Origin: Rhodospirillales bacterium | GTDB lineage: Bacteria; Pseudomonadota; Alphaproteobacteria; Rhodospirillales_A; JACZKS01 | DNA length: 12,600 nucleotides | NCBI GenBank assembly: GCA_018648445.1 | Contig: JABGRG010000112.1 | Span: 1-12,600 of the forward strand | Direction of reading: 5' to 3' | Part shown: piece by piece, positions 1 to 9,100 of the stretch | How the letters are laid out: every line of letters starts with the position of its first letter | Position numbering within the stretch: position 1 is the first letter of the stretch | The notes under the pieces: generated by a model | What the model was told of the DNA's origin: nothing | Seen by the model: only the letters and a program-made list of their open reading frames with translations | The model's database searches: none | Translations under genes and position numbers: made by a program

Positions 1-17
1 GATGCCGTATGCCCCGA

Positions 18-1139
18 TCAAATAAGACGGTAGTCATGAATAATGTGGGCTAGGACATTTAGATCGGCGGTCGCACTATCGCGGATGCTTGCCACCATCT
101 GCTCGGAATTGACCTTCTTCTTGATGTAGCGCCGAGTGCGCTCGGACCCGGACTCCGGGGCATAGGTCATGGCAATTTGCCCGGAACGCTTCAGAAGTTG
201 GGCGACTTCCGAGTCGATCGCTTCAGAGCGCGTGCCCGTAGGCAGTTGCCATGTAATATCGAGTTTACGTTCGATGATCTCATTGCAGACACTGACGATC
301 CAGTCCTTCTTGATAATCGCCGTCAGATCTTGGAAAGGGAAATTCCGGGCACCAAAAGTTTTCATATAGTGCTCGATCTCATCAACGACCAATTTGGGAT
401 CGCGGGCCGTCCATCGCGTGGTCCACATATTTGGCGACGAGCAAAAGGTGCACTGGTAGGGACATCCTCGGGACGCCAACAGCGGGAGCGTTATGTCGGG
501 CACTTCCATGCCCCCGACGAAGCCGTGTTTACTGTAGGTTTCGACTTCAAACATGTGCCAGGCTGGCCACGGGATATTGTCCAGATCGGTTCTGCGGGGG
601 CGTCGTTTGTTGGCAATGATGGAATTGCCATCCCGAATGACGATACCGTCGATTTCATCGAAGGAGGTTCCGTTTTCGATCGCCCGCACCAACTCAACCA
701 AAGTTTCCTCCCCCTCGCCAAGAACAAGGAAATCGGCCTTCGATGTTGCCATGGAGAATTCCGGCATTGAGGTGATGTGCTCACCACCACATATGATGGG
801 AAGGTCTGGACGCTCTTCTCGGATAAGGTCGATAAGGCGAGCAGCTGCGGGCCACTCATGGGTAAATGTGATACCAACCCCCACCAACGTAGCATCGGAA
901 GGGATAAGGGACGGGATTTCTTCCAACGGAAGGCCGACAAGGTACCCCTTGTGATAGCGGCTTATCGTGGTCGGGGCCAATGCCAGCGAGTCGAGAACGG
1001 AATAGGCGATGCCCTCGGCTTCCAGACTGCCGGCCAAATAAGCCAGACCCAACGGCATTGCCAGCGATGCCGAGGACAGACGAAACGCCTCAACCCCCGG
1101 TGGTCTCAACAAACAGACACTCTGCTTCGATTTTATCAT
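18..1139 (-). CDS. B12-binding-type radical SAM protein, apparently truncated or frameshifted at its C-terminus
   Basis: 373 residues, ATG start. The N-terminal ~150 residues look like the cobalamin-binding Rossmann domain that precedes many radical SAM cores: an RPP motif and PLGLAYLAGSLE near residues 18-40, ICGGEH at 116-121 and LGEGEETL at 140-147. The usual DxHxxG cobalamin motif is not visible. The radical SAM cluster motif CxxxCxxC is C226, C230, C233 in SRGCPYQCTFC. Later barrel motifs are present (PFQDLTAI near 268-275, APESGSE near 327-333). The protein ends just after NVLAHII (361-367), where relatives normally continue with a Gly-Phe-Pro-Gly-Glu-like strand and another 80-150 residues. 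The stop is therefore premature, by frameshift, sequencing error or true decay. Another frame remains open from the stop region to the window edge. Family assignment is firm; the substrate is unknown, with methyl transfer or another radical modification possible. Confidence 0.85.
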   Translation of the reverse strand: MIKSKQSVCLLRPPGVEAFRLSSASLAMPLGLAYLAGSLEAEGIAYSVLDSLALAPTTISRYHKGYLVGLPLEEIPSLIPSDATLVGVGITFTHEWPAAARLIDLIREERPDLPIICGGEHITSMPEFSMATSKADFLVLGEGEETLVELVRAIENGTSFDEIDGIVIRDGNSIIANKRRPRRTDLDNIPWPAWHMFEVETYSKHGFVGGMEVPDITLPLLASRGCPYQCTFCSSPNMWTTRWTARDPKLVVDEIEHYMKTFGARNFPFQDLTAIIKKDWIVSVCNEIIERKLDITWQLPTGTRSEAIDSEVAQLLKRSGQIAMTYAPESGSERTRRYIKKKVNSEQMVASIRDSATADLNVLAHIIHDYRLI

Positions 1140-1388
1140 TTTTCGATTTTCTGTCTGACGATAGGCTCGATATCTCGCAGCCCTTTAGTTAAGCTACCGA
1201 GTGCAGGTACTCGATTCAATGGCGCTTTTTTACCTTTCGGGCAAGATACCAGTCCATACCACCGTTGGCGTATGATTTCTGCCGGGTTCGTGATATGCAA
1301 GCGGTGAACACGAAGGGGGCATCTAAGGTGCTGCTGCGAATATTTGGCGAGCCTGTTGTGGCCGTTTGCAATAATGTGAGATTGAGCA
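1140..1388. other. Divergent intergenic spacer with a small imperfect hairpin
   Basis: The 249 bases between the divergent radical SAM and membrane-protein starts must hold both 5' regions. At 1164-1182 there is an imperfect hairpin: 7 paired bases, one bulged C and a TATC loop. It has no T-tract, so it reads as a possible operator or leader structure rather than a terminator. A second short inverted repeat lies at 1198-1213 (CGAGT, six bases, ACTCG). A weak sigma70-like pair for the plus strand is TTGGCG at 1344-1349 and TGCAAT at 1367-1372 with a 17-base spacer; it would leave a leader of only about 10 bases. A short minus-strand frame ends in an ATGA overlap with the radical SAM start, but it has low third-position GC and no clear ribosome site. 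None of these is certain. Confidence 0.3.
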
Positions 1389-3122
1389 ATGCGGCTTAGA
1401 TACGTTCTGGCTTTTTTGCTTCCCATTCTGATTTTTTTTATTCTCGATCAGTCTCTGGGGCGGGAATATTACAGCTTTCCCAATGACAACACTTCCGGTC
1501 AATTCGGATTGGCCCAGAACCTGTTTCATGGCCAGTTCGACATTGGTTACAACCACCCGGCCTTTTTCCTTATCCTACTGCAAAGCTTGGTGGCCCTGCC
1601 GGTTCTGGGCAACGAGACTCTCGATGCTTTCTACTGGATGGGTATCGGCCTGAACATCGGGTTTGCTATCATCGCCTCCCTGTTGGTCGCACTTTTCTCC
1701 AACATCCTGCGCCTGCCGCTCTACATCCCGGTGATGCTCTCTTTGACCGCCATAAGTATGCCGACCGTTGCTGCCCTTGCGCCCCAAATCGCCATCTACT
1801 CTCCTTTGGGCATCCTTTCGCCGGCCCTGGCTCTGGGTCTTTACGTCATTGTTACATCCGCCACGAATAGGCAGTGGGTAAATGCGGTTGTGCTGGCGCT
1901 GTTCGGTTTTTTTCTGGCCAATCTGTTTCTCGTTATTCCCATGATTATCGGTGCCGCAGCGGGGTTTGTGTGGTTAGCCTACAGGGAAGGTTTGGACCCG
2001 TTTCTTTCGCGCCTTTCCCCGGCACCCGAGACCCGCTCCTGGCCGAAAATCGGTGGATTACTGGCAATCCTGATCATCCTGAGCTGGAACGTGCTGGATA
2101 TCATACGCCATGCCACCGGATTGATGGTTAGAGAAAGCCTGACGTGGCTGGCGACGGTGATGGCGGCCCTTATCGTTCTTTATCTTATTCTCAGAATAAC
2201 CGTCGTCTGGCGGGCCTGGTGGGCGTTGTTGGCACCCACGGCAATCAGCTGGATAATCTCGTGCAATTTCTTCGTCCTTTACTGGGGCCGGACGGCCTTT
2301 GGGAAAATGAGAAATAAGGGCGGGTCGGACACCGACCCGGGCAGGTCATTTTCAGAGATTACGGAGACATCTGATTATTGGGGTTTCCTGACGGCCTGGT
2401 CATGGCATTGGCTGCCCATTGTCTGCATTATTTTTTCGGTATTGATCCTGGCCGAAAACCTGAAACGAAAGAAGGACACCACGCAAGCGGTGTTTGCTGT
2501 AATTTTCGTGGTGCTCTCCCTGTTTCTGACTTTCGTCATCGTCGCCGGCATCATCTTCCATGCGCCTTCGGACTCACCTACGGCTTACGGGATGATGTCG
2601 CGCTTTATCACCATGAGCGTGATCGTCGTCGCTTTCGTCATTGTGATGATTGAACATTCGCCGAGCAAATTCCTCAGGTTTGGCGGTTTGGCCACGGTCT
2701 TGATGATTGTTGGCCTTGCCTTTGGCGATTATGTTTCCGCGGCCAGAACGGTCATGCCCATATTTAATGAATTGGAAAATGAACTGCAGCGGGCCGTCGA
2801 TACACATCTGGTCAAGGATCCAAGAAACAACGTCATTTGCCTGCGTAGCGAACAGCCGAGGCCGTGCGCCACCCTATACGGCTTCAATAATTACCGATTG
2901 GAAAAAAGCAAAGCGGCCTTTCAAAAACTGTCCCTGAGAGATGGACGGATTAGTTACGCGAAAAACTTTGCGAAGGCCTGTCCAGACCTGCTTCTTTGCG
3001 ACTCGTCCACACTGTTTATCGGTAGCCCACCCAACAACATCCCGGACAATAAAAAGATACGGCCTGTTGTCCATGAGCCTTTGGCTTCAAACATTGCAGC
3101 CTTCAAACTGGCACCGAGATAG
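1389..3122 (+). CDS. Polytopic membrane protein, GT-C glycosyltransferase-like, with soluble C-terminal part
   Basis: 577 residues, ATG start with only a weak GAG upstream. I see about 12-14 hydrophobic segments, near residues 6-20, 57-72, 86-105, 110-132, 138-157, 162-197, 221-237, 251-270, 277-298, 338-355, 367-390, 408-421 and 432-448. The last ~125 residues are hydrophilic and contain four cysteines (C484, C493, C531, C537), two pairs that could form disulfides if this part is periplasmic. The first extracytoplasmic loop (about 21-56) carries acidic D33 in PNDNTSGQFG and a downstream YNHPAFF. That resembles the first loop of GT-C lipid-linked-sugar transferases, but no family signature is decisive. 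The gene lies 37 bases before a methyltransferase on the same strand and next to a glycan operon, which fits membrane sugar transfer or polymerisation. It could instead be an unrelated inner-membrane protein. Confidence 0.75.
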   Translation: MRLRYVLAFLLPILIFFILDQSLGREYYSFPNDNTSGQFGLAQNLFHGQFDIGYNHPAFFLILLQSLVALPVLGNETLDAFYWMGIGLNIGFAIIASLLVALFSNILRLPLYIPVMLSLTAISMPTVAALAPQIAIYSPLGILSPALALGLYVIVTSATNRQWVNAVVLALFGFFLANLFLVIPMIIGAAAGFVWLAYREGLDPFLSRLSPAPETRSWPKIGGLLAILIILSWNVLDIIRHATGLMVRESLTWLATVMAALIVLYLILRITVVWRAWWALLAPTAISWIISCNFFVLYWGRTAFGKMRNKGGSDTDPGRSFSEITETSDYWGFLTAWSWHWLPIVCIIFSVLILAENLKRKKDTTQAVFAVIFVVLSLFLTFVIVAGIIFHAPSDSPTAYGMMSRFITMSVIVVAFVIVMIEHSPSKFLRFGGLATVLMIVGLAFGDYVSAARTVMPIFNELENELQRAVDTHLVKDPRNNVICLRSEQPRPCATLYGFNNYRLEKSKAAFQKLSLRDGRISYAKNFAKACPDLLLCDSSTLFIGSPPNNIPDNKKIRPVVHEPLASNIAAFKLAPR

Positions 3123-3159
3123 CCGAAGATAATGTCTGACCACATCGGATCGCCCACAT

Positions 3160-3882
3160 ATGAACGATACACAGGATTTTCAAAATTTCAGTGAAGTGTT
3201 GGAGCTTTTTGCCGATGGCGCGACTTGGAAGACATATTTCGGTCGCCACATTAAACCGTATGTCGGCGGCCACGTTCTGGAGGTCGGGGCGGGCGTCGCA
3301 GGAACTACGGCGTATGTCCGTCCTGAAAACAACATTACATCATGGACCTGCCTGGAACCCGATGGCGATATGGCGAGAATGATTGAGGACAAGAAGGTTT
3401 CTGGCGAGTTGCAAAAAGACATAGGCGTATTGATTTGCGATATTAATGGCCTTGAGAGCGACGATCGGTATGATTCAATTCTTTATATCGATGTTCTTGA
3501 ACACATTGATGATGATCGCGGCGAAATCCAAATTGCCATGCAACATCTGGCCCCCGGCGGTCGCATAATTATCGTCTCGCCAGCCCACAACTGGCTGTAT
3601 ACACCCTTTGACAAGGCCGTTGGGCACTTTCGCCGCTACAACAAGCAAAGTCTGCGCCGGGCCATTCCCGAAGGCCTGAAAGAAGAAAGAGTCTTTTATC
3701 TTGATAGCGTTGGCTTGTTAGCCTCGCTGGCCAACCGACTTTTTCTTAAACAATCGATGCCGACCAAGGGACAGCTTAATATCTGGGACAATTTCCTTGT
3801 CCCCATGTCCAAAATCGCCGATCCGCTCCTGGGTTATTTCATAGGCAAACAAATTGTCGGCATCTGGCATATCCGTGATTAA
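3160..3882 (+). CDS. Class I SAM-dependent methyltransferase
   Basis: 240 residues, the usual size for a free-standing Methyltransf_11/23-type enzyme. Motif I, the SAM-binding glycine loop, is VLEVGAGVAGTT at 39-50. An acidic residue at the end of strand 2 is E66 (LEPDGD). Motif II-like DVLEHIDDD covers 111-119, and the LAPGGRIIIVSPAH turn covers 130-143. The following YTPFDKAVGHFRRY (147-160) matches a pattern common in small-molecule and glycan methyltransferases of this family. There is no membrane segment, so it is probably cytosolic. It follows the membrane protein by 37 bases and is likely cotranscribed with it. Its stop lies 28 bases from the convergent glycosyltransferase stop. Methylation of a sugar or lipid-linked glycan is inferred from the neighbours only; the acceptor is unknown. 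Confidence 0.85.
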   Translation: MNDTQDFQNFSEVLELFADGATWKTYFGRHIKPYVGGHVLEVGAGVAGTTAYVRPENNITSWTCLEPDGDMARMIEDKKVSGELQKDIGVLICDINGLESDDRYDSILYIDVLEHIDDDRGEIQIAMQHLAPGGRIIIVSPAHNWLYTPFDKAVGHFRRYNKQSLRRAIPEGLKEERVFYLDSVGLLASLANRLFLKQSMPTKGQLNIWDNFLVPMSKIADPLLGYFIGKQIVGIWHIRD

Positions 3883-3910
3883 TTTCTGACGTCTGGAGCC
3901 ATATCTCGGA

Positions 3911-4633
3911 CTAACGGTAAAAACGTAGTAGGAGCAGGGCCAGCGTGTTTCTAAATATGGTAGCCAAGCGGCTTTTTATTGAGTACGCCCATTTGGACTC
4001 GCCTTTCTGCCGATCAAGGAACACAACATCTATACTGACAATTTCCATACCCCGCCGCAGTGCGTGGTAATAGGCGTACATATCCAGCTCGTAGCCACGC
4101 GGAGGGCTCTGCCACAGAGCAAAAAATGATCGGTGGAACAATTTTGGCTGAGCACTTATCTCAACCATCTTATAGCCCAAGACCACTCGCGCCAGGATGG
4201 TCTGAATTCGGGTGAGGATGGAAGCACTGCCGCGGTCATTGATGCGATACCCTTTGCCGAAAGTCATTTCCGGGTCGTCGCATGCCCCGACCGCATCATA
4301 TAATCTGAAAACATCCTCAGGCGGACACTGAAGGTCTGCATGGGACCAGGATAGAAATGTTCCGGAGGCAGCCTTAAGCCCCTGAACCAAACCGTATCCA
4401 TACCCCTTATTTTCGGGAACCCGTACAAGCAAAACCGGAACTGATGAAATTTCGGCTTTGAGTTTTTCCATGAGTTCCCACGTGCCATCGCTCGACCCGT
4501 TATCAACGAGAACAAGCTCGCAATTCTTTCTGTCCCTGAGGCAACGGAAATATCCATCCGTCAGCGCTTCAAGGCTGGCGGCCTCATTATAGCAAGGCAG
4601 GACGATAGAAAGATCCGCACCCATTGGCGTCAC
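3911..4633 (-). CDS. Family 2 glycosyltransferase, dolichol-phosphate-mannosyltransferase-like
   Basis: 240 residues, GT-A fold. Seen: SIVLPCYNEAASL at 9-21 (nucleotide-binding start), VLVDNGSSDGT at 41-51 with D44, NKGYGYGLVQGL at 75-86, and the metal-site region SHADLQCPPEDV at 97-108. The metal motif reads HAD (H98, D100), not DxD. The middle matches DPM1/polyprenyl-phosphate sugar transferases, but there is no membrane anchor beyond a short hydrophobic stretch near 229-238. The start is GTG, overlapping the upstream gene's stop as GTGA; AGGGG lies 4 bases before the GTG and favours it over the in-frame ATG at codon 4. It is the last gene of the minus-strand run, so it probably transfers the sugar or polyol activated by the preceding nucleotidylyltransferase. 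Donor and acceptor are not readable. Confidence 0.9.
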   Translation of the reverse strand: MTPMGADLSIVLPCYNEAASLEALTDGYFRCLRDRKNCELVLVDNGSSDGTWELMEKLKAEISSVPVLLVRVPENKGYGYGLVQGLKAASGTFLSWSHADLQCPPEDVFRLYDAVGACDDPEMTFGKGYRINDRGSASILTRIQTILARVVLGYKMVEISAQPKLFHRSFFALWQSPPRGYELDMYAYYHALRRGMEIVSIDVVFLDRQKGESKWAYSIKSRLATIFRNTLALLLLRFYR

Positions 4634-6147
4634 CTGACCCCTGGGAATTTATCGAAATGGTTTAACCAGAAGCCAAATTCCAAATATTCCTCCGGTGTGC
4701 CTATGTGGACATACTGATCGACGAGAAAATGCAACACCTTGCGCTCTTGCCGTATGAATTCCTTAAACGCATGGTCTGCGCATAGTTCGTTTTCATCGTC
4801 CGTTATATTATCTATCTCGCCAAAATACTTACCGTCCCGAACCCAGAAGAATCCTCCCAGGCCCAGGTCGTCTGGCGACGATTTGGATTTAATATGCACC
4901 GCCGTTACACGGTTGCCGGATACCGAAACGTGGGTGTGATGCTGGGCAAGCTTGGCCTGCATCAGGGATGGGCTGAAAGTGAAAATTACCGCATCAGGAT
5001 CTTCAATTTCCAAGAATTTTGCAAAATTCTCTGCGTTGAAACATCCATAGGCATCACAAGAAGAAAGGAAAAATTTCTGTTCTCTGGATAATAGCGAGGA
5101 GGCCTCTCGTAATGTCGTGAGCTGGTCGGGCGTCTGCCGGGGCAAGGGAAGTGCGGGGGCAGGCAGACCGCGTTCCGATAACAGGTTGGTTACGGCCGGT
5201 GAAGTGATCAGATCGACGTCGCGCACTGGGAACTGATCTGCAACGTACGCATACATGGGTTGCCCACGGATTTCCAAAAACGGCTTGGGTATATCGCCGA
5301 CACCTTTCATGCGACTGCCCGACCCGGCCATGCAGACAATATTTTTGCCCACGTTCCGGTCGTTTCTTTTCCTCAGATCCGTTTCGTGAATCTCTTTCCA
5401 GCGCAAGAAATCATCCAATTGCTCCGGCAGACCCCAGTGAATGAAAAAATCAACATCTTGCAGCCCAACATCCCCTCCATTCGCGATTAACTGATTAAAA
5501 GCGACAGAGGGGAAAAATTCGTTCGCTGTTCGGTCATCGCTATCGACAATATTCTTGATGGCGTCCGCCAGTTCGTGGCCTCGCCTAGCATAAAACGCAC
5601 CAATAGAAAGCGGCTCTTCCATCCATTGATCGGTAAAAGACTGTTTCTCCCTGATCTCTGCCGCCTGATTGGCGTCGTCTTCACGGGGGCGGCAAAAAGC
5701 GGAAAAATTATTGTTTACCAGGTGGGGGTGGAATTTCCGGTGAGTGTAAATGACACCGTCTTGATCAAGATTGGTGGCAATTTCGTCGAAATCCCACGTC
5801 CAGAAAATATCGCAATAGGACACAAAAATAGACTGTTCCAAAGGGAGCGACCCCGCCGCAAGATGAAAGGAATACGCCGGTCCAAGTTTGTGGGGTTCAA
5901 CAAAAACAAGATTGCAATTCAGGATGTTCTTGAAAAAATCAAGCTGTTCATCGCTGAAGGCGTTTTCAGCAATGATCAAATGCCGCGAAACGTGCTCGGG
6001 AAACGCATCGAGGGTGTGCTGGACCATCGGTTTGCCGAGGATTGGAATCAATGCTTTGGGGGTCGTGTACCCGGCATCCACGAACCGCTGCCCGACACCG
6101 GCCATCGGAACAACAATGTTAAAGTTATTGTTTTCTTCAATCGCCAT
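4630..6147 (-). CDS. Tandem-domain sugar-phosphate nucleotidylyltransferase
   Basis: 505 residues built from two copies of the NTP_transferase (GT-A-like) fold. Domain 1 (about 9-260) begins IVVPMAGVGQRF (11-22), with the conserved lysine in TTPKALIP (K31), GKPM at 38-41 and the metal-binding Asp in SYCDIFW (D113). Domain 2 (about 268-500) begins IVCMAGSGSRM (270-280), with KPFLEIRGQPM (288-298), a second SSCDAYG (D365) and a typical C-terminal HIGTPEEY (481-488). Both domains keep the NTP loop and the metal Asp, so both may be active, or one may regulate. The family condenses NTP with a sugar- or polyol-phosphate, giving NDP-sugar and pyrophosphate; base and sugar cannot be told. It overlaps the fusion gene upstream by 11 bases and the glycosyltransferase downstream by 4. 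No good ribosome site is visible, consistent with translational coupling. Confidence 0.88.
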   Translation of the reverse strand: MAIEENNNFNIVVPMAGVGQRFVDAGYTTPKALIPILGKPMVQHTLDAFPEHVSRHLIIAENAFSDEQLDFFKNILNCNLVFVEPHKLGPAYSFHLAAGSLPLEQSIFVSYCDIFWTWDFDEIATNLDQDGVIYTHRKFHPHLVNNNFSAFCRPREDDANQAAEIREKQSFTDQWMEEPLSIGAFYARRGHELADAIKNIVDSDDRTANEFFPSVAFNQLIANGGDVGLQDVDFFIHWGLPEQLDDFLRWKEIHETDLRKRNDRNVGKNIVCMAGSGSRMKGVGDIPKPFLEIRGQPMYAYVADQFPVRDVDLITSPAVTNLLSERGLPAPALPLPRQTPDQLTTLREASSLLSREQKFFLSSCDAYGCFNAENFAKFLEIEDPDAVIFTFSPSLMQAKLAQHHTHVSVSGNRVTAVHIKSKSSPDDLGLGGFFWVRDGKYFGEIDNITDDENELCADHAFKEFIRQERKVLHFLVDQYVHIGTPEEYLEFGFWLNHFDKFPGVR

Positions 6148-9100
6148 GAGAGGATTGTTCCGTGGTTCGGGCGATGATCTCGTTGATGTGGCGAATCTTC
6201 ATGCGAAGTTCATCGGTATCGTTTCCCCGAATAATCGACCATCCGGCAAACAACTGAGATCCGTTGATCAGACATTGAGACAGATTGTCAGATGTTAATC
6301 CGCCGTCGACTTCGATCAGCAGTGGGATTTTTTCCGACAGGGCAAAGTTACGCAGCGAAGCCATCCGACCAAACGTACCTGAGTCGAAAATTTGGCCCCC
6401 AAACCCGATAGGCACTCCCATAACGATCACCCAGTCGATTTTCAAATCCCTTATGGTATGGAACAGACTGGTCGACATCTCGCGGTTGGTTTCAATCAGC
6501 AAACCAGGTCTTACGCCAAGTTCGCGGATGGCATTTATGGAAGCCTCGAATTCGCGGCGGTTATTAAATGCGCTTTCGTGCACGGCGATGCCGTCGCATC
6601 CAGCTTTTGCGTAAGCTTCTATGAAGCTTGGCTCTCCGCCCTTAACCAGGTGTGGGTTCTTGACCATAAAATGCGCATGCAGCCGACTGTCGGGAAAGGC
6701 TGAACGAAGGTGTGTCACCTTGTCCAAGGCATTAATCCGCCTTGGGATCATTTTTCCATCGCCAACATCGACGTGGAAGTTATCGATGCCTTCGTCCCAC
6801 AGGACTTGCGTGACTTCCTCGAATTCCGGCCCGAAAGGCACTTCGATCATGGAAGCCGAAAAGGCGTGCTTTACATTTGGCGAGGTCAGTTCCGCTGGAT
6901 TGAACGTGGCTGTAACCGCTTGCGATTTGGTGAATTCATCCAGAATGCAATCAATTTGCTGATCAGGGAATTTGAACAGACAGTATTGGAAATAGTCCAA
7001 ATCCCCTTTGGTCAAACGTGGGGTGCGGATCGTGTCCATCAATCTTCCACAATGATTTCCCAATTTTTCACGTATTTTTTCGCGCAAGGGACTGGCAAGT
7101 TGCGCAATGTCTTGACGGACCAGATGCAGGCCCCTTTTTGCTTCTGCGCCCGGATGATTTTCATGAATCCTGGCTTGTAATTCATTGGGCAAGTTGGCGA
7201 TCAGGGTATTCAATAAATCGCCAGCGACATTTACTTTGTAGCAACCGTCGGTCGCGTCGCTCAGTACGCTGGCGTCCGTCGCAGTGGTCCCGTGGAGAAC
7301 TGCTGAAACAAATCCATGGCGACAGGTTGCATCGACCCACGTTCGCGCGAGGTGGCTTTGAATTTCATCGCTGTCCTCGCCATGATGGGTCGTACCCAAA
7401 TTGCCGATAAATAATTTGGGGCGTGCGTTGATGGCGCCAAATCCGGCGTCGCGCAGAATTTCTCCGCAAATTCTTGCTACCTGAACCATCTCGCTGTGAT
7501 TGGGCAGCATGGGTTGACTGGCGTTTTTGAAGTAATTCAATTCACCAAAGCAGAATTCAAAATCCATGATCGGAGACATATCGTCGGGAAGCAGTCCGGC
7601 GGCAAAGTGCAAAACATCTTTAAAGGTTTTGTCCAGCGTTTCCGGAAGTTGGTTGTCGGCTTTGAAAAGTGCAGATCCATCCAGAACAAAATGGGTCACC
7701 AGTTCAGTCTCAACCGCCTCCTTGGTAAACCTTCCGGCCCGCCCGGTTGGCGTATCATTTCTAAAATCGATATGATCCAGACCAATGGCGAACAAAACCG
7801 TCAAATCGTCGTGTGCGAGAATGACATCGCGCACGGATCTCATGGCGGAATCGACAAATGTTTCGACGCCTTTTTCCGGTTTTAGATATCCCCAACTCTC
7901 GCTGTCCCTATCTAGCTCTTTTTGTCCAATGGCATTTAACGAGCACTGCAATACGACGGGGGTTCGGCGCAGTGCGGATTGTTCAAGATAAGCCCGGCCA
8001 TCAAGGGAGTTTTCGTCTATATCGTAGACGTTTGCGCCAAGTACGGCGCTGGGTTCTTCTCGAATAGACAGCCACAAATAGATTTCCGCCAAAATGCTGG
8101 GGCTGATTTTGGATATGGTTTGAAGTGACACACGTTGGTCCGAGCCCTGCAGGTCCGACCATAGCGCCGAAACGTCAATTCTCAGATCCGGTTTTTTTTG
8201 TTGGATAAAGCGAAAGGCTCTTTTCCGAAGAAGCCGATTGTTACTGCGCAACATAAGGCGGAGTTCATCAATCACGGCCTTGTTGTTATGGCTTCCCTGC
8301 GAAAATGACGGGCAAAAGAGATAATTATCCAAACAAAGGAAGTTAGGGCAATTTTCACGAACAAACTCGTCAACAGCATTGCGGCCTTCATTCGCTTTGA
8401 AATCCAGTTTCTTTTCATCGCTTATTAAGGCCAATTTTTCATGCAGTTCGGGTCGCCATTTGGCAACAAACTCTTTGATGGTTTCACGTGAATGATCGTG
8501 CGTGTCAAAGATGGCGATCAGATAATTTCCAGCTTTGACACCGGACATGCCGCACCGTTCAGCCAGCCACAGGAAAAAATTAAGCTCTTCAAAAAGGGCA
8601 AAACGGTGAATCCATACCCCGCCTGTTGACAAAACACGCAAAAATGCGTCGCTGGCGGAAATATTTTCATCTTCACGCCCGGAAACAATCAAATTGTAAT
8701 TTCTGCCATCTAGAAATGGCGGCAGCATCATATCGGTGGGCGTAAGGACGGAAAGAGGCTGGCTTACCAAATGTTGCCAATCACGGGCGATAACATCGAA
8801 TTCCGGTTTAACTTCGAAAGCGCCAATATCACGCTTGAGGGAATAACTATGCAACCCGCCGGGCCAAACAATCGATATGCGAAATGAACCGTCCAAGATA
8901 TCGGCAAGCAACCCAACTGCGATTTCATCGCCGTCATAAATCGACAGGCCCAGGCTGATCGGCAGATGCCTGAAATAGACGTTGTGAAAAGCATTCGTGT
9001 GGCCAACGGCCAGACGGAACGGCTTTTCGATCTTCCTGTTTGCCTCGGCGATCCAGCTATCTATTTGTGACGTCAGGCTTTCGCTCACATCCGTGACCGC

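Noticed and set aside
177..1307. Plus-strand open frames opposite the left radical SAM gene
   Set aside because: Their translations lack family motifs, while the minus strand encodes a clear radical SAM protein.
1136..1426. A 96-codon minus-strand frame upstream of the left radical SAM gene, ending in an ATGA overlap with its start
   Set aside because: It overlaps the start of the divergent membrane-protein gene, has no ribosome site, and its last 54 codons have only about 44% G or C at third positions with many rare-type codons. The overlap alone is weak evidence.
3883..3911. Possible bidirectional terminator between the convergent methyltransferase and glycosyltransferase genes
   Set aside because: The best stem is six pairs including two G-T pairs with a nine-base loop, and neither side has a T-tract.
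5575..6177. Long plus-strand open frame opposite the nucleotidylyltransferase
   Set aside because: It is antisense to strongly motif-supported coding sequence and its translation shows no recognisable domain.
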